Shown here in pieces: positions 1-8,195 of a stretch of 11,569 bases of DNA. The notes under the pieces were generated by a model. The model was not told the DNA's origin. It saw only the letters and a program-made list of their open reading frames with translations, and did no database searches. This DNA comes from Chloromonas sp. AAM2 (taxonomy: Eukaryota; Chlorophyta; Chlorophyceae; Chlamydomonadales; Chlamydomonadaceae). Within the stretch, counting starts at the first letter, position 1. Every line of letters starts with the position of its first letter. The stretch is taken from positions 12,330 to 23,898 of the forward strand of contig QAXH01006426.1 of the NCBI GenBank assembly GCA_004335635.1. The letters run 5' to 3'. A program made the position numbers and the translations under genes.

Positions 1-509
1 CTAATTCCATGAACCTGTTTTACGCAACCTCGGAATTTGGCGGTCGTGGTGATATTTTAGTCCGTCCACCTCATATTGCTCTTTATGAGACGGGGGATGA
101 TCGGTTAAGCCTTTTCTACGATGATACCACAGCTACCGGAAAGTGGAAAAACCAATTCGGTAATGTTGGTGTAGTTCGCCTTGCTGAAATGTATCTGACC
201 CGTGCTGAAGCTAATTTCAGAGAAGGAGCACCTTTTGTTGGAGATGACCCGATCAATGATCTGAATACAGTTCGAGATCGAGTGAACCTTCCATTGTACG
301 CCCTTCCAACTGATTTTGATCTTGATGACATTCTGTTAGAACGAAAGCTCGAACTCATGTTTGAAGGTCAATTGTTACACGACCTGAAGAGAACGCAAAC
401 TGATGTAGGGAATATTTCCTACGATTCAGGGCAGATTACGTTTCCTATCCCAGAAAGGGAATTGGAAGTAAATCCTAATTTAGAACAGAATGATTACTAC
501 GAGCAGTAG
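1..509 (+). CDS. SusD/RagB-family outer-membrane nutrient-binding lipoprotein, C-terminal part (5' end outside window)
   Basis: The reading frame is open from the window edge, so the ATG at 9 is internal and only about 168 C-terminal residues of a protein that is usually 450-600 long are present. SusD-like proteins sit on the cell surface as lids on SusC-type TonB-dependent transporters and bind glycans or peptides. The family hallmarks visible here are the TPR-like helix VRLAEMYLTRAEANFREGA, the INDLNTVRDRVNLP helix, the ILLERKLELMFEGQLLHDLKR helix, and the closing PIPERELEVNPNLEQN motif with its near-terminal PIP..E...NPNL..N signature. The SusC partner would be expected just upstream, outside the window. 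The gene is last in its unit, since a strong terminator follows 20 bases after the stop. The substrate cannot be told from this fragment. Confidence 0.93.
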   Translation, partial: NSMNLFYATSEFGGRGDILVRPPHIALYETGDDRLSLFYDDTTATGKWKNQFGNVGVVRLAEMYLTRAEANFREGAPFVGDDPINDLNTVRDRVNLPLYALPTDFDLDDILLERKLELMFEGQLLHDLKRTQTDVGNISYDSGQITFPIPERELEVNPNLEQNDYYEQ

Positions 510-529
510 AAGAAGGAACTCTGTTTAAT

Positions 530-565
530 AAAAAAGCGTCGTTATTCTTTAACGGCGCTTTTTTT
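530..565 (+). terminator. Rho-independent terminator after susD-like gene
   Basis: A 9-bp stem (AGCGTCGTT / AACGGCGCT, one G-T pair) closes a 7-base loop. It is flanked by an A run on the left and a run of seven T on the right. The A/T runs lengthen the stem, so it may also work weakly in the other direction. It separates the SusCD unit from the metalloprotease gene. Confidence 0.9.
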
Positions 566-694
566 ATGTTTTATGTTTTTGAAATCAGCTTTAATTCTTT
601 TTACACATAAAATGGCTGAGTAAGCTTGATTAGATAAAAAACTAACCTCACTTTATCTTAGTTATTTCCATAAATAAAAATTAAACCAAACTTT

Positions 695-3211
695 ATGAAC
701 TACGGAAAATCAATGTTAAAATTACTGTCCGTACTTTTTCTGGGTTTCAGCTTTGCCATTACTGGCTGTAGCACAGCAGAAAAAGCCACAGACGGCTCCG
801 ACAAAACATCTAGAAGTCCAAGAGGAGGATCTGGAGATGAAATAAAAAGTTATAGTGATGTTATCACCAGTGATGCCGAAACCGACGAAGGACTTTTTGA
901 TGTGCATCAGGTAGATGATAAATATTATTACGAGATTCCTGACTCTCTCTTAGATCGTGAAATGCTACTCGTTACACGCGTCGCTAAAACTATAGATAAC
1001 TTAGGCTATGGCGGTGAAAAACTAAATACACAGATCGTGAGATGGCAGAAAAAACACGACAAGATTTTACTTCGCCACGTTTCTTATGAAAACGTAGCAG
1101 AGGAGGGAAAGCCAATCTTTGAAGCAGTTAAAAATTCAAACTTCGAACCGATTATTGCTTCATTTGATGTTGAAACAATGTCAGATGATTCGTTAGCCTC
1201 AGTTATTGAAATTACCAATCTGTATACCAGCGATATTCCGTCACTTGGACTCAGTTCAAACATACGCCGGGAATATCAAGTTCGTCGTGTGGATGGAAGC
1301 CGTACGTTCATAGAGCACGTAAATAGCTATCCAAAAAATATTGAAGCCCGAAATGTACTAACCTACGAGGCTGGGGACCCGCCATCAAATTCTTCAACTG
1401 GAACGATATCTATTGAATTAAATCATAGTATGATCGTTTTACCGGCAGAAGAAATGCGTCCCAGGTCGTATGACCAGCGTGTTGGCTTTTTTAGCGTAAA
1501 TAAAACAGAATATACCAATGAAGCGCAGAAAGCACGTGAAATTCAGCATATTACGCGGTGGAAATTAGTTCCCAAGGATAAAGAAGCTTACATAGCATGG
1601 CTGAATGGGGAAAGTGATGAACTGGTAGAACCAGAAAATCCAATTGTATATTATGTAGACCCCGCCACACCTGAAAAATGGAGAGAATATTTGATTCAGG
1701 GCGTGGATGACTGGCAGGTCGCTTTTGAAGAAGCAGGTTTTAAGAATGCTATTGTAGGTAAAGAACCTCCAACAAAAGAAGAAGATCCGGAATTTAGCCC
1801 GGAAGATGTACGCTATTCGGTGATACGCTATTTTGCGTCTCCAATTCAAAACGCATACGGGCCTCATGTTCATGACCCCAGAACTGGTCAAATTCTTGAA
1901 TCAGATATTGGATGGTATCACAATGTAATGAACCTGTTGCGTAACTGGTTCTTTATACAAACAGCGGCTGCCAACCCTGATGCCCGGGGCGTTGAGTTTG
2001 ATGATGAAGTCATGGGTGAACTTATCCGATTTGTATCAGCGCATGAAGTAGGACACACACTTGGTTTTCCTCACAATTTTGGGTCAAGTTATGCATTTAC
2101 CGTAGATCAACTGCGTGATCCTGAATTTACCTCCAATCATGGAACGGCCCCATCCATTATGGATTATGCTCGGTTTAACTATGTGGCTCAACCCGGTGAT
2201 GGTGTCGAACATTTCTATCCTGCAGTTGGAGAATATGATAAATGGAATACCAAATGGGGATACACCTGGTTTCCGGACGACTGGAGTGATGAGCGAATTG
2301 AAGAAACACTTAATGAGTGGACTATAGAAAGAGCTGATGACCCATTATATTTTTATGGACGTCAAACTGGCAGTAAGATTGACCCACGGTCGCAAAATGA
2401 AGACTTGACAAATAATGCGATGGAAGCCGGTGAACTTGGTTTAGCCAATCTTCAGGTGATCACCCAAAACTTAATTGAGTGGACCGAAAGAGATGGGGCA
2501 AATTATGAAGAGCTCGAAGAACTCTATAACAACATAATTGGTCAATGGAGGCGCTATATGGGGCATAGCCTTGCCAATATCGGGGGGATTTATGAAAATC
2601 ATAAAACCTACGAGCAGGAAGGACCAGTATATACGCCGGTAGAAGAATCCACCCAGGAAGAGGCTATGGATTTCCTCCAAACGCATGCATTCAGTTCCCC
2701 AACCTGGGCCTTTAATGATGATATTCTAAGCCGGATCAACCAATCTACAGCGGTTGAGACGTTCCGAAATGCCCAAGAAGGTGTTCTTGAGGATGTGGCA
2801 GACCCACAACGAATTGCCCGGCTAATAGAGTTTGAAAAACGTGCTGAAGGCAATACCTATACAGCCTTCGAGATGATGGACGATCTGAGAAATGGAATTT
2901 TCAGTGAAGTTCGTGCCAACGAGAATGTAGATGTGCACCGTCGAAACTTACAGCGCGCATACATTGAGCATATGGAATATCTGATGACAGAAGAGTTACC
3001 AAATATTCCGGCCCGTTGGAGAGCATTTATTGGTTGGACTCAGGTAGATGTCTCACAATCCGATATTCGACCCATTGTTCGAAATCAATTGAATATCCTG
3101 AATCGGGATATTGATCGTGCACTTCGAAGCGGCGGATTTGACAGGAATACAAGGGTTCATTTTGAAGATGCTCAAAATCGAATTGATGATATTCTTGACG
3201 GTGATGATTAA
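695..3211 (+). CDS. Zinc-dependent metalloprotease lipoprotein (DUF5118/DUF5117/DUF4953 type)
   Basis: Predicted exported lipoprotein of 838 residues. The signal peptide ends in a lipobox ITGC with Cys25, followed by a Ser/Gly/Lys-rich linker. Residues about 53-100 (TDEGLFDVHQVDDKYYYEIP) resemble DUF5118, about 100-290 resemble DUF5117, and the rest resembles the DUF4953 catalytic region. The zinc site is HEVGHTLGFPH at 450-460, a metzincin-like HExxHxxGxxH motif with His450, His454 and His460 as ligands and Glu451 as base. A Met-turn SIMDY follows at 487-491, so the active site looks intact. It probably hydrolyses peptides at the cell surface or in the periplasm; the natural substrate of this family is not known to me. 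Starting at Met7 (713) would also give a classical lipoprotein signal, so the start is uncertain by six codons. It is a single gene between two terminators. Confidence 0.9.
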   Translation: MNYGKSMLKLLSVLFLGFSFAITGCSTAEKATDGSDKTSRSPRGGSGDEIKSYSDVITSDAETDEGLFDVHQVDDKYYYEIPDSLLDREMLLVTRVAKTIDNLGYGGEKLNTQIVRWQKKHDKILLRHVSYENVAEEGKPIFEAVKNSNFEPIIASFDVETMSDDSLASVIEITNLYTSDIPSLGLSSNIRREYQVRRVDGSRTFIEHVNSYPKNIEARNVLTYEAGDPPSNSSTGTISIELNHSMIVLPAEEMRPRSYDQRVGFFSVNKTEYTNEAQKAREIQHITRWKLVPKDKEAYIAWLNGESDELVEPENPIVYYVDPATPEKWREYLIQGVDDWQVAFEEAGFKNAIVGKEPPTKEEDPEFSPEDVRYSVIRYFASPIQNAYGPHVHDPRTGQILESDIGWYHNVMNLLRNWFFIQTAAANPDARGVEFDDEVMGELIRFVSAHEVGHTLGFPHNFGSSYAFTVDQLRDPEFTSNHGTAPSIMDYARFNYVAQPGDGVEHFYPAVGEYDKWNTKWGYTWFPDDWSDERIEETLNEWTIERADDPLYFYGRQTGSKIDPRSQNEDLTNNAMEAGELGLANLQVITQNLIEWTERDGANYEELEELYNNIIGQWRRYMGHSLANIGGIYENHKTYEQEGPVYTPVEESTQEEAMDFLQTHAFSSPTWAFNDDILSRINQSTAVETFRNAQEGVLEDVADPQRIARLIEFEKRAEGNTYTAFEMMDDLRNGIFSEVRANENVDVHRRNLQRAYIEHMEYLMTEELPNIPARWRAFIGWTQVDVSQSDIRPIVRNQLNILNRDIDRALRSGGFDRNTRVHFEDAQNRIDDILDGDD

Positions 3212-3232
3212 ATAATCATTGGATTTTGATTT

Positions 3233-3265
3233 AAGCCCTCTGCATATTTTCAGAGGGCTTTTTTT
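3233..3265 (+). terminator. Rho-independent terminator after metalloprotease gene
   Basis: A perfect 10-bp stem (AAGCCCTCTG / CAGAGGGCTT) with an 8-base loop runs straight into seven T. It lies 22 bases after the metalloprotease stop codon, so the next plus-strand gene must have its own promoter in the remaining 70 or so bases. Confidence 0.95.
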
Positions 3266-3336
3266 ATGTTCAATGTTTTGAACCTGTGAACACTTTTTAG
3301 CATTTTGCAGAACGTACTAACCAACTCATGTGATTT

Positions 3337-4227
3337 ATGGAAGCATTCATAGATTTTTTTGAAAACGTCCCAACAACTTTCCGAGCCGGTATTTTAATAG
3401 GCGGTATATTTCTTTTTTGGGTGATTGAGGGCGTGTTCCCTTTATTTGAATTTAGCTACAAAAAAGTACGCCATGCAGCTTTGAATTTAATTCTAAATGG
3501 ATTCTTTGTAATCATTGGTTTGGGTTTTGCGGGTTTATTGGTTTGGTCATCAAATTATGTTACAGCCAATGAATTTGGGGTTCTGCAGTGGATTGAAATG
3601 CCAGTTTGGGCGCAAATGATTGCAGGGGTTATGCTGCTCGACTTTTTTGGTGCATACCTTATTCACTGGATTGAGCATAAAGTTCGCTTTATGTGGAAAT
3701 TTCACTTAATTCATCATAGTGATACAAATGTAGATGTAACCACTGGTTTGCGACATCACCCGGGAGAAGCTGTGTTCCGAATGGTGTTTACTATTATTGG
3801 CGTCATTGTTGTAGGTGCTCCCATATGGATCGTATTTCTATATCAGAGTATTTCCGCACTTTTTGCCCATTTAACCCATGCAAATATAAATATGCCCAAA
3901 AAAGTAGATCGTGCGTTGTCGTGGGTGTTTATCACTCCACTGATGCATAAAGTTCACCATCACTACACACAACCACTTACGGATACCAATTACGGAAATA
4001 TTTTTGCTGTTTGGGATCGCCTGTTTGGGACATTTGCAGAAGTTGAAGATATCAAGCAGCTTAAATATGGAATAGATACGTATATGGATCCGAAAGAAAA
4101 TGATGACTTGGGTAACCTTTTAAAAATTCCATTTCAACCATACCGGCCTCCTACCGGTTCTAAGTTTGGAGAAGAGACTTTGGAGTTAGAAAAAAAGAAG
4201 GATCAGAGCCCAAAGATAAATTCATAA
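3337..4227 (+). CDS. Sterol desaturase / fatty acid hydroxylase superfamily membrane protein
   Basis: Predicted 296-residue integral membrane di-iron oxygenase of the PF04116 superfamily, whose members hydroxylate or desaturate sterols, carotenoids and fatty acids using O2 and reducing power. The histidine clusters that bind the two irons are present: HWIEH (110-114), HLIHHSD (123-129), RHHP (139-142) and HKVHHHY (204-210). The family tail NYGNIFAVWDRLFGTF follows. Hydrophobic segments at about 15-35, 45-70, 85-110 and 150-180 fit the usual four-helix topology with the His clusters on the cytoplasmic side. The C-terminus is charged and Lys-rich. Length is normal. No lipid or sterol genes adjoin it, so the substrate is open: lipid hydroxylation is as likely as sterol modification. 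It converges on a minus-strand lipoprotein gene. Confidence 0.9.
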   Translation: MEAFIDFFENVPTTFRAGILIGGIFLFWVIEGVFPLFEFSYKKVRHAALNLILNGFFVIIGLGFAGLLVWSSNYVTANEFGVLQWIEMPVWAQMIAGVMLLDFFGAYLIHWIEHKVRFMWKFHLIHHSDTNVDVTTGLRHHPGEAVFRMVFTIIGVIVVGAPIWIVFLYQSISALFAHLTHANINMPKKVDRALSWVFITPLMHKVHHHYTQPLTDTNYGNIFAVWDRLFGTFAEVEDIKQLKYGIDTYMDPKENDDLGNLLKIPFQPYRPPTGSKFGEETLELEKKKDQSPKINS

Positions 4228-4259
4228 AAAAACCCCGATGCAGGTTTTGCAACGGGGTT
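4226..4259 (-). terminator. Rho-independent terminator for minus-strand lipoprotein gene, in convergent junction
   Basis: Stem AACCCCG / CGGGGTT, with an inner TGCA/TGCA stem and a GGTTT loop. Read on the minus strand it is followed by seven T, giving a classical terminator for the 6193-4283 gene. On the plus strand there is only TT after the stem, so it would stop plus-strand transcription less well. The A run overlaps the last bases of the plus-strand desaturase stop codon. Confidence 0.88.
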
Positions 4260-4282
4260 CATGAGTTTAATGTTATTCGAGT

Positions 4283-6193
4283 TTAGTTAATATCAGTAAT
4301 GTTGTATGTATTATTATTATCTTGATTATCACTATCTATTCTATTGCCAGCTAAATCAGTAACATTTGTACTCACTCTTAACCTTAAGTTTGTGACGCTA
4401 TTATTTTGTTCAGATAGCTGAAGTGTCACTTGGGTAATACCATTTATTGAAAATACAAGACTAGCATTTGTTACTGTAAAGTCCTCTGATATAGTATCTT
4501 CTAATCTTTCTAATATTTGATAATTTGAAGCATCTTCAAGGGTGCTAAAATTCATAGGTTCGGAGAATGTGGCAACAATGGTACTGTCACTACTTGAATA
4601 ATTAGCACTTAATACACCGGGTCGAACATTATCACTGACTGAAACAATGTTACTGAATTCACTCTTCACTAAGTTTTCTGAGACAGCCTTAAGCCGGACA
4701 TCAAAATTAACAGAGGTGTCAAAAGTAGATTGCTCTTTTATTGCCAGCACACCGGTGGGTAAGCTGATATCAATTCTGTCATTGAAGGCCTGACTGACAT
4801 TTACAGTACTAGTTTTAGAAAAGTTTAGATCATCTTTTCTGGTATACACTTCATAATAGGCAACTTCACCTTGTGAGTTATCGACCGACCAGGTTAGAGG
4901 CACATTTCCACCATTCCAGTTGATGGAATAAGACTGGGCGGAAAGACTTGGGGTTGAAGGAGCTGCTGGGTCTCCGGCTGTGGTAAAGTCAATGACTCCC
5001 GCTTGCTGCGCTGACTGAGCAAAGGTATCGGTGTTATAAATAAGCACATTATTCTCGTTATCGGTAATAGAATTTAAAAATGTGGTCGTATTTAAACGAT
5101 ATCCATATGCTTCAAGTAACTCATCAATCGCTGTGATTGTGAGCGTCTTAAAGTCATCGCTCCAGCTCAGGTCAATCTCATAATTGCCATTTGCATCCTT
5201 CGCTTTGCTCGATGTCTCAAATAATAGAATATCATCGATCATGGTATTTGAACCGATATCAAAAGGTACGGTATCGTCAGTATAATTAGTTTGCTTAACA
5301 GGTTTGCTAAAAGTGAATTCAAAAGTATTTTCTGAAGTAACTTCAATGTCATCTCCATTTTGGACACTGATGTTGCTTATATAAAAAGAGCTGGATAGAT
5401 CGGTATCAGAAACAAGAATTTCACCAATATCTTTCGTATATGCGTCCCCTGCTTCTGTGTAAGGAAGATCATATGTGGTACTTTGTCCATCAATGACTTT
5501 GGTTGAATCGGATTTATCTACATATTTCAGGTAAATCTCAGATCCTTGCTCAAGAGCATCAAACTGAAAGCTTCCGGTAGTTCCTGTTGTTGTTTCCGCA
5601 AGAAAGACCTCCTCATCGGGTGTAAAACCAAAATCCAGTCCATCCCCGAACAGCGTATTCGTATAAGCACGAATTGTGACATTGGATAGTGGCTCACGGT
5701 TGGCATTATTTAAAAGTCTGCCAGTAACTGAAATATTCCTTTTTGGCAATGGCAGCAATACGCTTGATACCAGGTTGTCTACATTCCCATCCCCACCGGT
5801 TGATGAAAACGTTAAGAAAATAGGATAGAATGCATAATTTGGCCGATATTCTGCTCCATCAGGCATTTCAAGATGAAGGCTGTATGGGTAATTACCAAGC
5901 TCAGCAGAGGTTTGATTTTCATCATCTGAGAAACTAATCTGCGCACTATTGACCGGAACATCTTTTATAGCAAATCTTCCGGATTGATTCGTGACTACAG
6001 AATCTGCAAAATTCTCGTCAATATTTGATAATCGAACTGTGACACCACTGATGGGCTCATTAGTAGAGGCATCAATAATTAAACCCGATACCGTTCCTGT
6101 TAACTCGTCGCTCCCCGAAGAAGTTGAATCATCGCAGCTGTTAATAAGAAATAACAACCCTAACGATGTCAACATTAATATTAATTTTTTCAT
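4283..6193 (-). CDS. Large multidomain surface lipoprotein with carboxypeptidase-regulatory-like, Ig-like and FN3-like domains
   Basis: Predicted 636-residue lipoprotein with lipobox INSC and Cys20. The acidic stretch after the Cys (DDSTSSGSDE) fits the acidic export signal reported for surface lipoproteins in Bacteroidota. Two carboxypeptidase-regulatory-like beta sandwiches are visible at about 33-88 (TNEPISGVTVRLSN, then NQSGRFAIKDVP) and 154-225 (NREPLSNVTIRAYT, then TTGSFQFDAL). About 264-405 looks like an SbsA/Big_5-type Ig domain (FTFSKPV). About 409-520 looks like an FN3 domain (PSTPSLSAQSYSINW, YYEVYTR). About 521-620 is a second SbsA-type domain (ATFSEPMN, VTDLAGNRI). No enzyme motif or type IX sorting domain is seen, and the protein is rich in Asn, Ser, Thr and Asp. 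The role is probably structural or binding at the cell surface. It follows the symporter gene with a 122-base gap carrying an inverted repeat. Confidence 0.85.
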   Translation of the reverse strand: MKKLILMLTSLGLLFLINSCDDSTSSGSDELTGTVSGLIIDASTNEPISGVTVRLSNIDENFADSVVTNQSGRFAIKDVPVNSAQISFSDDENQTSAELGNYPYSLHLEMPDGAEYRPNYAFYPIFLTFSSTGGDGNVDNLVSSVLLPLPKRNISVTGRLLNNANREPLSNVTIRAYTNTLFGDGLDFGFTPDEEVFLAETTTGTTGSFQFDALEQGSEIYLKYVDKSDSTKVIDGQSTTYDLPYTEAGDAYTKDIGEILVSDTDLSSSFYISNISVQNGDDIEVTSENTFEFTFSKPVKQTNYTDDTVPFDIGSNTMIDDILLFETSSKAKDANGNYEIDLSWSDDFKTLTITAIDELLEAYGYRLNTTTFLNSITDNENNVLIYNTDTFAQSAQQAGVIDFTTAGDPAAPSTPSLSAQSYSINWNGGNVPLTWSVDNSQGEVAYYEVYTRKDDLNFSKTSTVNVSQAFNDRIDISLPTGVLAIKEQSTFDTSVNFDVRLKAVSENLVKSEFSNIVSVSDNVRPGVLSANYSSSDSTIVATFSEPMNFSTLEDASNYQILERLEDTISEDFTVTNASLVFSINGITQVTLQLSEQNNSVTNLRLRVSTNVTDLAGNRIDSDNQDNNNTYNITDIN

Positions 6194-6195
6194 AG

Positions 6196-6249
6196 TAAGT
6201 AAATGATTTTGATGTTAGAAGAATTAATTGATGATAAATCATTTACTTA
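6196..6249 (-). promoter_or_regulatory. 14-bp perfect inverted repeat in the leader of the surface lipoprotein gene
   Basis: The arms at 6196-6209 and 6236-6249 are exact reverse complements (plus-strand left arm TAAGTAAATGATTT), with 26 bases between them. The proximal arm ends two bases before the start codon of the minus-strand gene at 6193, so a folded RNA would hide the translation start. It could be a translation-controlling hairpin or a dimeric protein's operator. No T run follows in the minus direction, so it is not a terminator. Confidence 0.55.
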
Positions 6250-6315
6250 AGAAATAAACTACATGGTTATGTGGTTTGTGAAGTGATGAGGGAAAGAGCA
6301 GGAATTGGATATTAT

Positions 6316-8043
6316 CTATCTTTTCGGAAATACATAACTAATGAGTACACCAACAATAACTACAACAGCTGTACCCACCGGATTTAACCACAAAAACTCT
6401 ATGGCTTTAGAATATCCATCTGGAATCTGAGTCCAAGGAAAGAAAAAAGAATATTCCCCCGACACAGCATTGTAAAAAAGTCGATCAAAGGTAAACACGG
6501 AAAACATTCCGGAAACCAAACCTATTAAAGCACCTGTACCATTCGCTCGTTTTACCCACAGTAAGAGAATGAATACACCAAGTATAGAACCGTAAAAGTA
6601 GCTTCCGATTTGGTTTACTAGTTCGATTATGGAACGGGTTTCGCCCATCAATAAAGCAGAAATGGTGGCTAATGCTCCCCAAAAGAACGTAACTCCACGA
6701 GATGATTTTACATAATGTGCTTCCTCATGTATGTCTCCCTTGAGCCGCTGGTACCAATCCACGATAGAAACCGTGGTGAGAGCATTCAGTTCACTGTCAA
6801 TGGAGCTTAGGGCAGCCGCAAAAATACCCCCTACAATAAGTCCGATCAGACCTATGGGCACATAATTCAATATGAAATAGGGGAAGATATAATTGGTATC
6901 GTTTACATCTGCCTGGCGGATTTCGGCCTGAAGTGCCAGTTCAGCATCGCGAGCCTGATTCATCTCGGCATCTGTTTCTACAAACAGTTGCTGAGTTGTA
7001 ACATCCCTTTTTTCCACAGCATCAAAGGCTGCTTGTTTCCGGGCATCATGCGCCATTTCATATTCCTGTAGGATTTTTTGCTCAGCAATTTGTTGCTGTT
7101 CGGTTTGGGCTACAGGTTCGGTGGCACGGAAGGATGCCGGCGCCGAATTAAAAATGAAGAATACGTACAGCATCACTCCAAGCAATAGAATAAAAAATTG
7201 CATCGGCACTTTAGCATAGGCAGTAAGTAACAGGGACTTTTGGGCGTTTTTTTTAGAATCTGTGGTAAGGTAACGCTGAACTTGCGATTGATCGGTTCCG
7301 AAATAAGAGGCCATTAAAAAGAAGGCGGCGATCACCCCGCTCCAAACATTGTATTTTTCGGAGAGGTCGAAGCTAAAATCCATGACGGTTAGTTTATCTA
7401 AGCTACCGGCCAGGTAAAGAGCTCCATCAAACCCAATTTCATCCGGAAGGTGATACCAAATCAGCCCAAAGCAAAAGATAAGTCCAAACATCATCACTGC
7501 CATTTGCTTCACATCGGTATTAATAACCCCGGCGATTCCACCCACTGTGGTATAAAGGGTCGCAATCACTCCAATAATCAGGATGGTAATATTAAGTGGT
7601 AGTCCCAGTAAAAGCGAGAGCACATAAGAAGGAGCAGCAATAATGACCCCAAGGGCTAAGCCGCGGGAGATCAAGAAGAGCCCTGCGGTGGTCAGGCGTG
7701 TTTTCAAACCAAATCTTTCTTCCAGAGATTCGTAGGCCGTAAAGGCTTTCATCCGACTAAAAAAAGGAACGAGGAACATGCAGATGAAAATCATGGCAAA
7801 GGGAATAGCCAGATACGTTTGTACAAAACGCATGTCTTCCACATAAGCGATTCCGGTAGTTCCAATAAAAGTGATGGCAGAAGCTTGCGTGGCCATAACT
7901 GAAAGTCCGGCAGCCCACCAGGGCATAGAGCGATTAGCTAATAAATATCCTTCGATGGTGTCGGCGTCTTTTCCCCGGCGCGTACCATCCCAGATGGTGT
8001 AGCCTAAAAACGCGATCAAAACCAGCCAGTCAATCCAACTCAT
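6316..8043 (-). CDS. Sodium:solute symporter family (SSS/SLC5-like) transporter with large charged insert
   Basis: Predicted 575-residue inner-membrane sodium-coupled transporter with about 13 helices, starting at residues 3-20. Family marks are ATQASAITFIGTTG (51-64), GTDQSQVQRYLT (249-260) and GGIFAAALSSIDSELNALTT (405-424). The serine pair S413/S414 corresponds to the sodium-site serines of vSGLT. Residues about 301-383 form a hydrophilic, Gln/Glu/Ala-rich insert between two helices that looks helical or coiled-coil. The substrate cannot be read from sequence, since the family covers sugars, acids, amino acids, vitamins and iodide. A 42-residue membrane protein ends 3 bases before this start, which implies coupled translation. 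No clear terminator follows, so transcription may run on into the surface lipoprotein gene. A 575-residue length is within the family range. Confidence 0.92.
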   Translation of the reverse strand: MSWIDWLVLIAFLGYTIWDGTRRGKDADTIEGYLLANRSMPWWAAGLSVMATQASAITFIGTTGIAYVEDMRFVQTYLAIPFAMIFICMFLVPFFSRMKAFTAYESLEERFGLKTRLTTAGLFLISRGLALGVIIAAPSYVLSLLLGLPLNITILIIGVIATLYTTVGGIAGVINTDVKQMAVMMFGLIFCFGLIWYHLPDEIGFDGALYLAGSLDKLTVMDFSFDLSEKYNVWSGVIAAFFLMASYFGTDQSQVQRYLTTDSKKNAQKSLLLTAYAKVPMQFFILLLGVMLYVFFIFNSAPASFRATEPVAQTEQQQIAEQKILQEYEMAHDARKQAAFDAVEKRDVTTQQLFVETDAEMNQARDAELALQAEIRQADVNDTNYIFPYFILNYVPIGLIGLIVGGIFAAALSSIDSELNALTTVSIVDWYQRLKGDIHEEAHYVKSSRGVTFFWGALATISALLMGETRSIIELVNQIGSYFYGSILGVFILLLWVKRANGTGALIGLVSGMFSVFTFDRLFYNAVSGEYSFFFPWTQIPDGYSKAIEFLWLNPVGTAVVVIVGVLISYVFPKR

Positions 8044-8046
8044 AGA

Positions 8047-8175
8047 TCAGGGCAGGTTGAAACTTGAAGTGAACCACCAGAACAGCAAGATGAAAAGTAT
8101 GCCCAGAATCAGCGAAACGGTGTATTCCGATAGCCATTTGGGTTCGAATTTTTGATCGGTGGTTTTTTTATCCAT
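8047..8175 (-). CDS. Small single-helix membrane protein (42 aa), coupled to the symporter
   Basis: An ATG at 8175-8173 opens a 42-codon frame ending in TGA at 8049-8047, with only 3 bases before the symporter ATG. The product begins with a charged cytosolic-looking segment (MDKKTTDQKFEPKW, with four Lys). It then has one hydrophobic helix at about 20-36 (VSLILGILFILLFWWF) and a short polar tail ending NLP, so the positive-inside rule predicts N-in, C-out. The start is supported by the tight junction and by the protein-like charge and hydrophobicity pattern. I do not recognise the family. Small membrane partners encoded directly before SSS transporters are known elsewhere (YjcH with ActP, YhdT with PanF, DUF4212 proteins), so a subunit or assembly factor is a reasonable inference. 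A leader peptide that only controls symporter translation is the alternative. Confidence 0.72.
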   Translation of the reverse strand: MDKKTTDQKFEPKWLSEYTVSLILGILFILLFWWFTSSFNLP

Positions 8176-8195
8176 GCCCGATGATAGGGAAAGTG

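Noticed and set aside
632..658. 7-bp inverted repeat AGATAAA / TTTATCT upstream of the metalloprotease gene, as an operator
   Set aside because: The arms are short, A/T-rich and 13 bases apart, which is expected by chance in such DNA. Nothing else supports a binding site.
1565..1891. 108-codon minus-strand frame inside the metalloprotease gene
   Set aside because: Its Phe/Tyr/Ile-rich translation comes from reading the acidic protein's codons backwards. The plus-strand frame is a recognised family with an intact active site.
6261..6272. Small hairpin (ACAT / ATGT) as terminator of the symporter gene
   Set aside because: The stem has only four pairs and no solid T run follows on the minus strand, so it cannot be called.
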